Origin: Apostichopus japonicus
Taxonomy: Eukaryota > Echinodermata > Holothuroidea > Aspidochirotida > Stichopodidae
Direction of reading: 5' to 3'
Length of the DNA: 64,000 nucleotides
Assembly: GCF_037975245.1 (NCBI RefSeq)
Contig: NC_092579.1
Location: forward strand, 4,488,001 to 4,552,000
Shown: positions 26,614 to 38,668 of the stretch, one piece after another
How positions within the stretch are numbered: the stretch's first letter is position 1
How the letters are laid out: each line of letters opens with the position of its first letter
The notes under the pieces: model-generated
What the model was told of the DNA's origin: nothing
The model's input: only the letters and a program-made list of their open reading frames with translations
Database searches by the model: none
Position numbers and translations under genes: made by a program

Positions 26614-26759
26614 GACTAGTCTACCACTGCTATTCCTCTCGATTTTTTTAATTTCCAATCATATGATTTAGCGGATGTTCGGAAACACTTTTGGCTCACC
26701 TTTGGGGGGGAGGCCATGGCCCCCCTTGGCCCCCCCTTGGATCCGCCAGTGAGCATAAC

Positions 26760-28896
26760 CATCACATAGTTGTTTATGATGCATCCATAGACCAAATTTA
26801 CTATCAGAAACTTGAACATAAGTCACCATTAGCCTGTCTACAAGTCTTTACGTTAGCTGATGATGATTTAATCAAACAATTGATTTGGCGATAAAACAAT
26901 TGCCCATAAAAAATATTTAAAATAATAAAAAAAGTATGGGAACCTTATGGTTGAGGGCGTATTAAAGTTGCACACTGTATCTGTGTCTGTTTATAAAACA
27001 TAGCTGTGTTCATGTTGACAAACAAAACATTAATTAACTCATTCTTTTGGGGAAAAAAGGCTATTTCCGGTGAAAGGAAATACATTCTCATGATAATGTG
27101 GATTGTAAAGGGAACCTGTTACAAATGAAGGAGATGATTAAGGCCGTTATCATAGGCATTAAGTTAGTGGAAATGAGCCGAGAGCTTTAGTATTTAAAAT
27201 ACAATCATTTGAACTATTCCCCCGCAAGAAATCTCAAACCATGCACCAAAAACCAAACTGTATCGCACCTATAGAACCTTACACATGAATCTGAACAAAA
27301 TATAAAGAAATCGCTACCTGGGGACGAGAGAACAGCCACAAAAAAAAAACAAAAAAAAAAACAGAAAACTGCGTTGATCCACTATTCTGTAGTACAAGAC
27401 ACAGAGAGACTGTTCAAAATAATTCACATCGATGGAAACAAGTGAAGGTGAAATTAATTGGCAAAACGCTCGTACTCAAAGGCGGAAACCAGTCAAAACG
27501 TGTATCAATTCTCGCGAAATTGATTGTAATGGAGTTGATTCTATTGGTATCCGAATTTGATTGAAAAGATATAGCAGGTTTATGATAATTTAAGTGAATA
27601 AAATGTTTCCTATTTCCCCCTCACTAACAAAGTTCACGACGATTCTAACGATATTGGAATTAAATCAACTATAAATAATAAAGCCATAATTTTGAAGGAA
27701 ACATAGAGGATGGGAAGAGCTTGAAATTGATTAAAAACGGCAGCTGAGAAGAAATTGTTTTGTACTTGTTAATGGTGTAGTAATTATTTCAAATTAATTA
27801 CTTTCACGAACAATAGACTGAACAAGTATAATAAAATAGAATGAGAACCAAATCTCTCGTGACATGATTGGTGGTGGATAAAAAACTTGGTGGTTTTGTT
27901 AAATCAAACAACAGAATTAAAATAGCGTGTGGAAACTGCATGGATGAAATAAAACTCTCAAATCAAAGACGTCGCAGTTTAAGATGTCCATTGTAGAGAT
28001 TTATTTGTATTCAACATTAACAGAGCTTTATCACAACGTTATGCTTATGAATAAACATAATGTGAACAAAATAGCGCTCTTGCTTTTATACTAGCACAAG
28101 AGAATGTTTACCACGATATCGAAACATCTATAATAAACCAGTTACGCATGTCACTAAACATTGCATTTACATTGCATTTGCATAATAAAGTAACATAAGT
28201 TTTTACAATGCTACCCTAACAAGCAAACGAACGCGGGAGCGAGCAGAAGAGAAAAATGTAAATGTAAAATAATGTAAAAAGAGGAGATTTTCGTGAAGCA
28301 ACTTTTATATATACATTTTGTTATTAACATAAAAACTATATGGTTTGAAAGAGACTATGCGAGGCACAAGATCAGTATAAATAGGCTTTGTTTTTGAACA
28401 ATAGAACCGAAATTGTCCTTCAGACACACACTGCACGTTAACAATACGTTTACTTTAAATTTTGAATATTTACCCTTAATTTCTTTTTCCTATTTGGCTA
28501 GACTATAATGTTATACCAAACAGGCCATCCGTTTCAGCTCCACTCAGCAATGCCAAACTTATAATGCGGAAAACATTCAGTACTTTGTCTTTTTGAACAC
28601 ATCCAGGAAAACTAAGTTTTGGCACGCGAGATTGACTGTTATTTATATATGCAACTTAAAGTTAACTATTTGACATTCATTATTTATAACAAACAAAAGC
28701 GAATTGATTAAAATTTACAATAAAGGCAGCCTACGTCATCATCCAATTTCTGTTAGAGCAGCATTCCAACCATTCGACATATTCTGAATTTTTGAAAACT
28801 AAAAAAACGTAAGGTACATTGAAATATGATTTGGGTCGTCTGTGGCGGTACCATGCCGGTGTAAGAAGTATTTAATTTGCAAATTATTTAGGTGGG
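26760..28896. other. No gene seen
   Basis: AT-rich sequence between the hAT nest and the duplicated IFIT segment. Only short ORFs and a poly-A patch near 27340-27362. Confidence 0.55.
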
Positions 28897-30616
28897 AGGG
28901 GGCAGGCACGCTACCGTCCTACCTTCAAATCCGGAATGTTCAACATACGACCCTTATGTGCTTTATAGCGCTTTTCTCTATAAAATACATGTACGATAAT
29001 GTGAAGTCATTGTTGAAACAATTATGGAGATTTGCCGCTTGTTAGGGGAGAATGTCGCATAGCGCTCTCAATTATATTCAAACGAGTTTTGTTTTGAAAG
29101 TGAGACACCAGTTAATGCTCTTCGGACTCGTTTTTGAGCATGTAGTGTGTTGCTATGGTTGTGTGTACGTTCTTTAATAATGTTATCATAATTTGTAAGA
29201 AAAATAACCATAGATAGAAACTCAGCCTGTGCACGAAAACCAAACCACCTGATCTCATAGGCAGAGAAGCGACCCGTTTGGTTTTACCGAGGTGAGTCCA
29301 TGTTACAGTAAATATTATACAATGCATTTGTTTGTCCTTTGAAGTGTGCTCCAATTGGTCGATTCAGGAAACATGATACGGTGGCCCACTAAAGACATAG
29401 TAGAGTACATATTAATGTCCTTTGCTAATGACGTAATAATTCACCGGATCCCGATTGGGCCACCGTACGTAACAGACGGCCCTGGAGGCAGTTGACCAGC
29501 TGTTAGAACGTGTTGCAATGCTGGAACACCTCAAAATATAATCGTTTGCACACACTATTAGTACTGATCCTGTAAATGCTGGATTGAAATTGAGATTGGG
29601 CTTTACGTGATGGGGTGGGGCGGGAATCAGGGGATACAATCCCGGAAACAGGGGTCAATTTGGGGACCCGGGAAAATAAGGAGAGAATTGGTAACATGGG
29701 ATAAAGAATCATATAATCTAAATATTCTAATATTCTGAAGGACATAATGGGCCTCGGAACCTGAAAATAGCACTCGAACCCTATGATTTGTGAGTTTTTT
29801 TCACAACCTGCATGAATTATTTCTAATTATTGGCAAGGATGGATAGATTGTCTCATATCACCCTATTGTCTGTAATGTTGGTATATAGACAATGTACCTG
29901 CCAGCTGTCGCTACTCTATATACCAATTCTTTGGAGAATTCTTTATCATTCTAGGACCTCTTTTTTTCTTGCTAGATCATCGTGGATAATGCGATGTTTC
30001 AACAAAGATGTCTTAAAGCTTTATTTATTTTTAAAAAGATAATCAAACGGGGGAAACATTGATACAGTTATCAACAAATTTATATTGCAACCATGAGTTA
30101 TTAGCCTTATTGATTTTCTTATGAGTGACTTCTGCAAGAATGAAAGTCCTGTGTCCTACCATACAAGTATGAGTTATTCTAAACTTTAAACTGATGAAGA
30201 CCCCAGCTAACCATTTGGATTCACAATGCCTTGCAAAGTGTAACCACAGGTTCCACAAAACATAAAGAAGACAGTTACATGAATCAGAAATTGCATTTTT
30301 ACTTGTATTAATTGAGTATCTTTATACATGATCAGAGAAAGCAAAGCAAGAATGGAGATAAATTTTAATGTAAGAATGAAAGGAAATTAAAGTACCAGGA
30401 AGCTTTAATATTTTTTAAATAACTGAAAATGATAAGAATTACAATAAAAAAAGGGAAAAGGAAAATTATATTAATATATTTTAAAAATAATTCTTCTAGA
30501 AGGAATAGTCGCTAATTGGTAGGACCAAGTAAACAATGGTTACTTTCTGTCAAATTTGTTTGTTGTCTTAAGTCAAGGAGAGGTGAATCATTGGACTAAA
30601 AATCTTGACTACATGA

Positions 30617-30682
30617 ACAGAACAGAATTCGAACCAATGACATCGCCCTTATGTTGGCTGCTTTATACAACTGAGCTTATTC
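30617..30682 (-). mobile_element. tRNA-like SINE relic (copy A)
   Basis: On the minus strand, TAAGCTCAGTTGTA (about 30666-30679) resembles box A, and GGTTCGAATTC (30625-30635) resembles box B at tRNA-like spacing. The counterpart in copy B shows that it predates the duplication. No cloverleaf could be drawn, so it is called a relic. Confidence 0.5.
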
Positions 30683-32709
30683 TAGAAAGCAAATGGATAC
30701 AAATTTATATACGGATTGACTTGGTACCAGTTATAATTTTCAAATAAAGAACATTTAATTAATTATTTGTTTTGGATTTGTACATAATTGATCCTATTCA
30801 TACATTTTATATAACTTATAATCATGGAATAGATGAATTGAAATTGAAGACACAAAGAGATCAAGAAACAGGAAACCAAAACCAACTGAAAATAGGAAGA
30901 TGGAAGTAGAGAATTTAAGAATAAAAACAGGAGTATTATAGCGTGTTGTCCAACTCCTCATGTCACAGACTGCTTGATGAAATCATCGTCAAGATGTTTA
31001 ATTAATAGCAAGTCTCCCATAAAACACTTCGAAATGTTATGTCAATGTTACTAACACACTGTGGAATACAGTCAGGTAAATGATTTGATTTTAACGTGTT
31101 ACTCTAATACATTAATAGATTGAAAATTCCCTATGATATATTTAGTAGCACTAAATTGATTGGAACAACACTTAGTAGACTATAAACTATCATTAAACTA
31201 AATTTTCTTACATGATCACATACTTTCTAATTAGTGGTAAAATTTCATCACCATGTAACTAATTAACTTTGATTTATCTTTCATTTTCCTAACTTAATAC
31301 TTACGGTACTCATTCAGATTGAAATTTCAATCTATGCAATGACAGTTGTTAAATTATCACTTATTAAGTATACGTAGGTAGGAAGTCATATCTAAGAAAT
31401 GCCCAGTGTCCGTCAAACGCTGTTAAGTCTATGTTAGTTTGATTCTCTCTTAAGTGTCGTCATTATGACGTCATCATCTTGTCTTACATTTTTAATTTAG
31501 CCTGTCCCAACATAATGACATGAAGAAATTGAATAAGAAATAGTTAGGATAAATTCAGGAATTATGTTCTGGTTTTTCTCAGGTCTGATGTTATGTAGAC
31601 TTTAAAAATGTGCCAGATTAATCACTACATTACAAGAATATATGACATATATGCCGTAAATATGTTTTATGTTATATAGTTTTCCAACTATGAAAATTGA
31701 TGAAGTAAAATGGAATATATGTTAGCATATTCACTACGACATGTGAGATGAATTTCTTAAACTAATATTGTGTCATATGATTAAAACAATAGATGCATTT
31801 TATAGAGGAACTTCTTTCGCAAACAAACAGATTCAAACAAATGCAAATGCGTATTCCATCCTCCCATATACTTTTACAGTATGAGTCAAAAAGAATAATA
31901 ACCACGCTTTTCTCGTAGAGTACGCATGTATCCTATAGTGATATGTAATGCCTATAGTGATAAATGTTATGCCTACCGTACTTTCCATTCAATAGATGGA
32001 TTCAGCTTATTGATTAGTTGCTTGCAATTTATGGATTTACAGTAAAATGACACATTCTTGGCAGACATTTTGTCTTATTTTAATTGAGGGTAATATAAAA
32101 AGTATCAACATATTGAGAAGATATTTCCCCTCAAGCAACAAAGAACACAAGATATTATCGAAATTAAGACTAACCAATATGAAACTGCAGGAAATTTCTC
32201 CATTATTACAAAGTTGTCAAAATGTCTGATTATTCATGATGAAATATGAAGGAAAATTATTTGAAAGTATCATTTATGTCAAGCGAAGTCTCATCGATAA
32301 ACGTAAAACTAAGAAGCTAAAACTCTCCGTTGTTGTTATTTTTTTTAATACAAAACGCATGTGTTATACCTAGTTTCTATCAGTTCTTCACGTCAAAAAC
32401 CTACGACCAATAAATGCGCAATTACAGCTAAAGCTGCTTATTATCACTTTTGACGATATTGGAATCTCCTTTTAATACCACCTTCATGAGCCGAAATATC
32501 ATGAAATTTTTACATTAACCAATACTTTCATTTAATTCAATTATGTTATGATGTGACCGCTGTGTTTCAGTCCTAAGTTAAGGCCAGAGAAATAAACAAC
32601 GAAAGCTAACTATGTTATAAAATTATACAATAGTTTTAATACCATGAAGAGTTTCTCATTTATCCCGTCTGACAGAAAGGAACGACAGACCCATCACGAT
32701 TTGACATAT

Positions 32710-34122
32710 TTAATCCTTAATGTTTACCTGGAATAATTGAAACTGAAGTTGTCTAATTTTTACATGTCCATCTGGAATATTGGAGTAATACTTTTTAAGG
32801 TTTTTTGTAGCCTCAGTCAAGTATCCCCACTTTCCTGTGATTCTATTTTCCAGCTCGCCTGGTCTTTCCTTCAGTATTTTCACACAAGACTTAAATATTT
32901 CTTCACAAATCGACGCAGCTTTCTCCGTGACTCTGCGGCCACTATTGGACTTCACTAAGTGCTGGACATACCAGTGCTGTGCCTCTAAGCGATCTTGTAA
33001 AGATGACTCGAATCTTTTAATCGCCTCCAGATAGGTTGCCTCTGCTCTATCGTATTCTCTCAACTTGTGATGAGCCCAGGCCTTATGGACAAACGCATAA
33101 AAATGTCCAGGCTCCTTTGCGAGGCATTTGTCGATGTTTCTCATCTCAGCTCGAAGATACCTGTACTTGTCATCATTATTATTACTCTGCTTTGCAAGTT
33201 GACTATATATCAGAGATTTTTGGAAGAATATGTCTGATCTAGGCGTCTTCAACTTTTCACCCTTTTGTAACACATCCAGTGCATTTTGAAGCTCGTTTTG
33301 CCTACGATAAAAACGAGCTTTGACGAGAATCACTTGACACGATTCGTCCCTAGCTTCTTCAATCAGTCGCCTCGCCTCATTGCTTCTCTCTGGAATTTTT
33401 ATCAAAACTGACGCCATATCACACCGAGCAGCGTCATTTGTTGGATCTAGCTCGATAGCCTTCTCATAGTATTTAATTTCCTCGTCCATTCCATCGTACC
33501 GGTCGGTGGCGCTCTTGGTATGTTTGCGAGCGAACCGTCCGACCAATTCACCACATGTGTGATACCAAGATGCTTTGGATTGGATTACTTCTGTCGCTCT
33601 TTTGTATCTTTGCAGTGCTTCTTGACATCTAGTGAGCCCAAGACGGGCCAGAGCAAATCCCTCTATTACATAAATGTAAGCATGAAGCTCCTCTGACTGC
33701 GCTGTTGGCTTCGCCAACCAATTTTCCGTCAGCGTTTTGAGAAGCATTTCTCGTTCATCATTCGGCGCCGCGGAGCCACTCTGCTTGAATTTCTCCAGGA
33801 GCCAAAGGCGGTTTGCCGACGACACTGTTAGACAAGCCTGTCGCTCTTGGTTATCGTCAAGTTCACGGGCCTCCTCTTCCGCCTGAAGAAAGAATTCACG
33901 AGCCTTCACCGGGTTAAGGTTCACTTCTTTGAACTTCTGGGAGACCTCTATGTACCCTCGAAAAAGCAGGAGGTCACATACTGAATCTCTCCAACCTACC
34001 TCGTCCCTCGTTTCAAGTTTACTGTCGAGTTTGTTCACAATTGTTTCGTAATCCACGGTACAGTCCTTCTCTAGCTGCCAATTAAAGTGGCAGGGGACCT
34101 GTTTCCACCAATCTGAATCCAT
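32710..34122 (-). CDS. IFIT-like tetratricopeptide repeat protein, copy A
   Basis: Intact ORF of 470 aa from the chosen start, about the length of vertebrate IFIT1 (478 aa). The open frame reaches an ATG at 34182, but those 20 extra codons run over a pyrimidine-rich stretch ending CCTTTTCAAG that looks like a splice acceptor. The MDSDWWKQ start at 34122 also puts the N-terminal motif where IFITs have it. Residues 11-17 (CHFNWQL) match the CHFTWxL signature at the IFIT N-terminus. TPR helices follow throughout, for example 214-237 (EIKYYEKAIELDPTN), 266-291 (KARFYRRQNELQNALDVLQKG) and 341-368 (AFVHKAWAHHKLREYDRAEATY). Vertebrate IFITs are cytoplasmic, interferon-induced proteins that bind viral 5' ends of RNA; the RNA-binding role here is inferred from the family only. 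A 5' non-coding or ATG-only exon, as in IFIT genes, probably lies upstream within the duplicated segment. Confidence 0.88.
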   Translation of the reverse strand: MDSDWWKQVPCHFNWQLEKDCTVDYETIVNKLDSKLETRDEVGWRDSVCDLLLFRGYIEVSQKFKEVNLNPVKAREFFLQAEEEARELDDNQERQACLTVSSANRLWLLEKFKQSGSAAPNDEREMLLKTLTENWLAKPTAQSEELHAYIYVIEGFALARLGLTRCQEALQRYKRATEVIQSKASWYHTCGELVGRFARKHTKSATDRYDGMDEEIKYYEKAIELDPTNDAARCDMASVLIKIPERSNEARRLIEEARDESCQVILVKARFYRRQNELQNALDVLQKGEKLKTPRSDIFFQKSLIYSQLAKQSNNNDDKYRYLRAEMRNIDKCLAKEPGHFYAFVHKAWAHHKLREYDRAEATYLEAIKRFESSLQDRLEAQHWYVQHLVKSNSGRRVTEKAASICEEIFKSCVKILKERPGELENRITGKWGYLTEATKNLKKYYSNIPDGHVKIRQLQFQLFQVNIKD

Positions 34123-34182
34123 CTTGGTCGTACTTTTGCGCTTCCGTGTAATCGATCCTTGAAAAGGTAATAGAAGAAACAT

Positions 34183-35076
34183 ACAATGTTATAAGCGATT
34201 TTCATTGAAATGAGCTATTCAGACTAACTCACAGAAACAAAAACAAAAGGAAGAATGGGCAGAAAACGGATGGATGGATGGATGGGTGAATGGCCAACAA
34301 GATCTCGGATCCTTTGTTTTGAAGCAGAAGTTACAATGAATATCTGTCAGCCCAAGAAAAAGGAATAGAACTCAAATTCCTAGCATGATTTCGCACCTAA
34401 TTTTTAGTGCATTACAAAGGTAACATCACAATGATAAACGGTATGTTACTCTACGCTACATTTTATTGAAATCATGTATTTTTATGTAATGTTTAGTAAA
34501 TTGATGCAATAAAAATTAAATCAACCTACCGAAAACTTGGAGATGATCTTGATCTTGATCGCTATTGATATGCAGAGTATGCGAACGACTTCAAGCAACA
34601 ATTGCTAATAAATTGTTATATGGATATACTGCAACATATATAGTCCTTTATTTCGTAATTCTAAAATGACGGGGTAATTCCTACTAACTAATTATTGATA
34701 TTTATTTGTTTTCACGTTATCATCATAGATTGTTATAACCTCTATTGACATTGTTAATTATCATGTCAAGTATTACTTGATTACCCTTCGTGATACGAAA
34801 AATCAAAGAACGAAGTTCAAAGCACCTCCTTAACAATACAATATAGATCAAAATACCAAACCTATTCGGCACATTGGTAATATCTAATTACATGCAAAAC
34901 ATAGTGATAATTACTTTTTGTTCACAAGTTTAGAGTGCACATGAGCTGAAGAAGGCAGTATATGCACTTTTTCGTTTTGCATTTGTTCGTTTTGCATCAG
35001 TCATTACGCACAGCTTAATTAACGTTATTTTAAATCACCCAACTCTTACAATTTATTACCAGGTTATACCACGTAC

Positions 35077-35081
<5 letters not shown>
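34183..35081. other. Upstream region of IFIT-like copy A
   Basis: Conserved with the equivalent stretch in copy B up to about 34963, so it may contain the promoter and a first exon. It includes a TGGA tandem repeat at about 34270-34285 and a 'GATCTTGATCTTGATCGC' repeat near 34545. I found no convincing GAAANNGAAA interferon-response element. Confidence 0.4.
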
Positions 35082-35136
<55 letters not shown>

Positions 35137-35140
35137 ATAT
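35082..35140. repeat. (TA)n microsatellite, left flank of the Penelope insertion
   Basis: TA run directly abutting the left direct repeat of the retroelement. With the TA run at 38672-38712 it appears to be the split target site. Confidence 0.9.
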
Positions 35141-35527
35141 ATAGGAATAACGGAAAAAACTGTTAAACAACTATGCTGCATTTAGAGAAAGGCTGGATCT
35201 CGAGTGAGATACAATAATTGAATTAAGTAAGTGATTGGAAGTAAAACAGCCAATGTTTGGTTTTTGCAGAGCTTTCGAGCAAAACTAGCTCTTCTTCAGT
35301 GCATGATCACCGAAAGTGACAAGGAGTAGCAGGAATTGAAACTGTTTTATAGAGAAGATGTCGGCATGGTTGTAAAGGCAAAGCGACTTACTGATTTCTG
35401 CTGAATAGAGCAGAAGTATTAGAAATTCGGATTATTTTAATCCGCGTCGGATTATTTTAATCCGATTCCGTCGTAATTGTAAAGGAATTGTTTTGGTTTA
35501 TCTGGGACGGCAAATCGTTTCTGATGT
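35141..35527 (-). repeat. PLE pseudo-LTR, 3' copy
   Basis: It contains the last 71 bp of the PLE ORF (35457-35527), two adjacent copies of the hairpin CGGATTATTTTAATCCG (about 35427-35464) at and after the stop codon, and a hammerhead motif at 35265-35303. Identical to 38285-38671. Confidence 0.93.
35265..35303 (-). ncRNA. Hammerhead ribozyme motif in PLE 3' pseudo-LTR
   Basis: The minus strand reads TGCA-CTGAAGA-(A)GAGC...GCTC-GAAA-GCTC-TGCA. Core CUGANGA and GAAA are present. Stem II is GAGC/GCUC with a UAGUUUU loop. Stem III is the minimal palindrome AGCU, and stem I is UGCA/UGCA. Predicted cleavage follows the C of GCUC. PLE pseudo-LTRs are known to carry type I hammerheads with very short stem III that may act as dimers. 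Confidence 0.78.
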
Positions 35528-37292
35528 TTAAGCCGAATGGTGCCGTGGTCTTTAGGTTTAGTTCCCAGAAATTTTCTTTCGCTTTCCTAGATTTATCTGT
35601 CCAAGAATCGTTCTGGTCAATGGCAATAACACGCAAATTCTCAATTGAATGATTTTGGAGATTGAAGTGATTTGCAACGGGTTGGTGGATCTTTTTTGTT
35701 TTGATCGCCGATCTATGTTGTGTCATTCTCATTCTAAGAGTGTTTTTTGACTCTCCAATGTATTGTAAGTTACAAATATTGCAGTAGATGAGGTAAATGA
35801 CATTTTTGGATAGGCAGTTAATTTTGTGCCGAATTTGGAACGTGCGTTTGGTTTGGTTGCTCTGAAAGGCCCCGGTCGAATCGACAAGTAAGCACGTTTT
35901 GCAATTTTGTGTACAGGGCGATGATCCTGTAGTTTCTGTTTTGCTTTCCCCTAATGGGGTGTCATCCCGAAAGGATGCCCGAACTAAGATATCCCGTAGG
36001 TTGCTGGGTCTTTTAAAAGCGATGACAGGTAATTCTGGGAATACTGATTTCAGGCGTTCGGTGCCTTGAAGTAGGTGAAAATTCTTCTGAATGATATTAG
36101 CCAGTGGTGGGAGACCAGGGTGGAATTCAGTAACCAATGGTACCCTTTTGGAACTGGTTTGACGAGTTTTGTACGTCAATGTTTCGGTACGGGGTTTGCT
36201 TTTAGCCTTTTTGATGGCATTTTCAATAGTACCCCGAAAATACTGTCTGTTTAGGAGGTGTTGTGACAGTTCTTTAGTGCGTGAATCAAAATCGACTTCA
36301 GAGGAGCAAATGCGTCGAATGCGCAACGCTTGACTGTACGGAATATTTCTGGTGCAGTGACGTGGATGGCAACTGCTTGGTAAGAGGTAATTGTGCTTGT
36401 TCGTGGGTTTATTGAACAAGTCTGTTTTGAGTGAACCATTTTGTAGGGTCACGGTGGTGTCCAGAAAGTGAACGCCATGTCCAGAAAAATCAGCAGTGAA
36501 TTTGATAGTGTGATGAAACGAGTTTATGTCATCAATGAAGAGTTTTAGATTAGCCTCACCATGGGTCCATATCATAAAGATATCGTCAATGTAACGTAAC
36601 CACGTGTGTGGTTTCAAGTTTTGTCGAGATAAAAATTCTTTCTCGAGGTTTCCCATAAAGATGTTGGCAAAAGACGGTGCCATTTTGGTACCCATTGCGG
36701 TGCCATGAATTTGGAGGTAGTGTTTGTTGCCAAATACCAGATTATTGTTGGTCAAGATAAGTTGCATTAATTCGGCCAATTCTTTCTTCGTGGGGGTTTT
36801 GCCACGTATCGGTTTGAATGCTTTTGTGCAGGCCGAAATGCCCTCTTCGTTAGGGATATTTGTGTATAACGAAGACACATCCAAGGTTACTAACAGAGAA
36901 GATAAGGGAAGATTTTTTATTTCCCCAATTTTCCGGATGAAATCCGTAGTGTCCTGCACATAGGACGGTAGGGCCGAAACGAGAGGTTGGATGAGGAGAT
37001 CCACGAATTTGGAAATTTTTTCAGTGGCTGTGCCATTACCCGATATTATGGGCCTCCCGGGATTGCCTTCTTTGTGAATTTTAGGCAGAAAATAAAAGCG
37101 ACCAGGTTTTGGGTCGTTTTCCAGGAGGTTTTGGCCTAACTTGCGGTCAATGGAACCGTTAGAGACTATCTTTTGGATGACTCTTTTCACGTTTTGTGTG
37201 ATTTCTTGAGTGGGATCAGAATCCAGGAGTTTGTAGTGTTGAGGGTTGCCGAGTAGTCTGTTGGCTTCCTCTCTGTAGAATTGTTTGCCCAT
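35457..37292 (-). pseudogene. PLE polyprotein, RT-endonuclease part (downstream of the internal stop)
   Basis: 611 codons from an internal ATG; the true frame continues upstream to the TAA at 37449-37451. Reverse transcriptase motifs: VTLDVSSLYTNIP (catalytic Asp about residue 138), GTAMGTKMAPSFANIFMG (197-214) and YIDD (234-237). The endonuclease shows a cysteine cluster (460, 464, 467, 493), then IYLIYC (499-504) and YIGES (511-515) as the GIY-YIG pair, QHR (525-527) and a late Glu in ENFWE. This is the usual order of an endonuclease-positive PLE. The RT uses target-primed synthesis in this family. All catalytic motifs look intact. Confidence 0.93.
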
Positions 37293-37448
37293 AGCGACAA
37301 TTGCAGAACCCTTGTCGGCTGGCTTGATGACAATGTCATCGCGCTTCCGCAGTTCATGAATGGCCTGTCTCTCAGTTTTGTTGAGATTGTCGCGGAAGTC
37401 TGGGGCGGAGGTGTGTGTTTTGACATCCTCTTCAATGGCCGAAATAAA

Positions 37449-38258
37449 TTATTCAAGAGGCGCACAATGGGCCTTGGGTGGATTCCACGAGCTTTTTGGC
37501 TTAAAATTGGAATGCAAGTCGTTGGTTTCTTGCGTGGTGTTATTGCCATTTTCGTCGGCAAAAAATTCACGGAGACGTAAGCGTCGATAGAACAGATTTA
37601 GGTCAAGAGAAAGTTTCTGAGCGTTTACTTGCCGTGGTTTAGGGCAAAAATTTAGACCTTTGGAGAGTAGGTTTGTTTCTCCTGCCGAGAGTTGGCAATC
37701 AATGGTAACAACTGCACTTTTGGTGGTGTTGCATGCGGTCTGTATCTCTTTCCGACGGAATCTGCGAGACCTGGTTCTTTTTGAGGTTTCAAGTTGGGTT
37801 TCACCAGAAGACTTAACTCTTTGCGTGACATTATCCCTCTTCAATTTGTGACATTGTCTTGAAGCTAGGGTATGTGAGAGGTTCAAGCAAATTTTGGAGA
37901 TGGAGTCAAGCTTTCTTTCGAACTCGTTCTTTGGGAGTTCTTTTTGCAGTTTTCTGGTTTTGGAATCAATTTGCTGGCTAAGTTCGTGAATTGTTTTGCG
38001 ACAAATACTTATTTGCACAGCCATTAATTCAAGCGAAGCATTCTTAAGGATGCCTTTCCAATTGGCAAAGCTGTCGCTGTCAGAAAGTGGTAAACCAGCA
38101 CGGACCTTGATTTTAAGTCCTTTTGGTACCGTTTTGTTTTTACGGTATAGTCTGTAGTTGGAAAGATGATGCCGATACCTAACCCGTTTTTCGGAAAGGC
38201 GTCGAAGCGTTTTCAAAGTTTCAAAGATGCTCTCCATTTTGAAGCATAGTTGGATCAA
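37449..38258 (-). pseudogene. PLE polyprotein, N-terminal part ending at a premature TAA
   Basis: 269 codons in the same frame as the RT part. A natural start may be the second Met (MESIFETL, 38237). It contains the PLE N-terminal signature LSKGLNFCPKP and FYRRLRLREFF, and ends WNPPKAHCAPLE followed by TAA. The frame then continues without shift into FISAIEEDV...KPADKGSAIVAMGKQ, which is also typical PLE sequence. So one nonsense codon separates two halves of an otherwise intact frame of about 930 codons. Confidence 0.92.
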
Positions 38259-38284
38259 TTAGATACCAACAGTGAAAGATATAG

Positions 38285-38668
38285 ATAGGAATAACGGAAA
38301 AAACTGTTAAACAACTATGCTGCATTTAGAGAAAGGCTGGATCTCGAGTGAGATACAATAATTGAATTAAGTAAGTGATTGGAAGTAAAACAGCCAATGT
38401 TTGGTTTTTGCAGAGCTTTCGAGCAAAACTAGCTCTTCTTCAGTGCATGATCACCGAAAGTGACAAGGAGTAGCAGGAATTGAAACTGTTTTATAGAGAA
38501 GATGTCGGCATGGTTGTAAAGGCAAAGCGACTTACTGATTTCTGCTGAATAGAGCAGAAGTATTAGAAATTCGGATTATTTTAATCCGCGTCGGATTATT
38601 TTAATCCGATTCCGTCGTAATTGTAAAGGAATTGTTTTGGTTTATCTGGGACGGCAAATCGTTTCTGA

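Larger units (their letters stand above)
24628..26751. mobile_element. Outer hAT-type non-autonomous element (2.1 kb)
   Basis: It begins CACTGGCGGATCC and ends with the exact inverse complement (13-bp perfect TIR). It is flanked by a perfect 8-bp target duplication AGCATAAC (24620-24627 and 26752-26759). CA...TG ends plus an 8-bp duplication are typical of hAT transposons. There is no transposase ORF. The interior has two G-rich blocks (24690-24722 and 25020-25065) sharing 'GGGGGAGGGG-TA/CTA-AGGGGAGGGGGTG'. At 25525 it is interrupted by a second element. Confidence 0.85.
28897..34963. repeat. Segmental duplication copy A (IFIT-like unit)
   Basis: About 6.1 kb matching 39443-45532 in the same orientation, including the IFIT-like gene, 3 kb of downstream and 0.8 kb of upstream non-coding DNA. 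Identity looks to be about 90-95 percent, with small indels. Copy A has about 55 bp near 32420-32480 that copy B lacks, and copy B has about 80 bp near 41160-41245 that copy A lacks. The left edge lies in a G-rich GGGGGCAGGCAC junction in both copies. Confidence 0.93.

Noticed and set aside
29412-30042. ORFs of 70-80 codons present in both duplicated segments
   Set aside because: Conservation between copies is explained by the recent duplication. The frames are not preserved (for example the 125-codon version at 39990-40367), so no coding constraint is shown.
30191-30215. Second hammerhead candidate (CTGATGAAGACC)
   Set aside because: The CUGAUGA box is not followed by a paired stem II and GAAA, so it is a chance match. 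The same applies at 40745 and 18920.
34228-34260. Interferon-stimulated response element upstream of the IFIT-like gene
   Set aside because: A/GAAAC-like words occur, but no GAAANNGAAA spacing was found. I would not call a site.
37187-37580. Overlapping ORFs on both strands within the PLE
   Set aside because: These are shadow frames of the PLE coding sequence; the PLE frame itself accounts for the conservation signatures.
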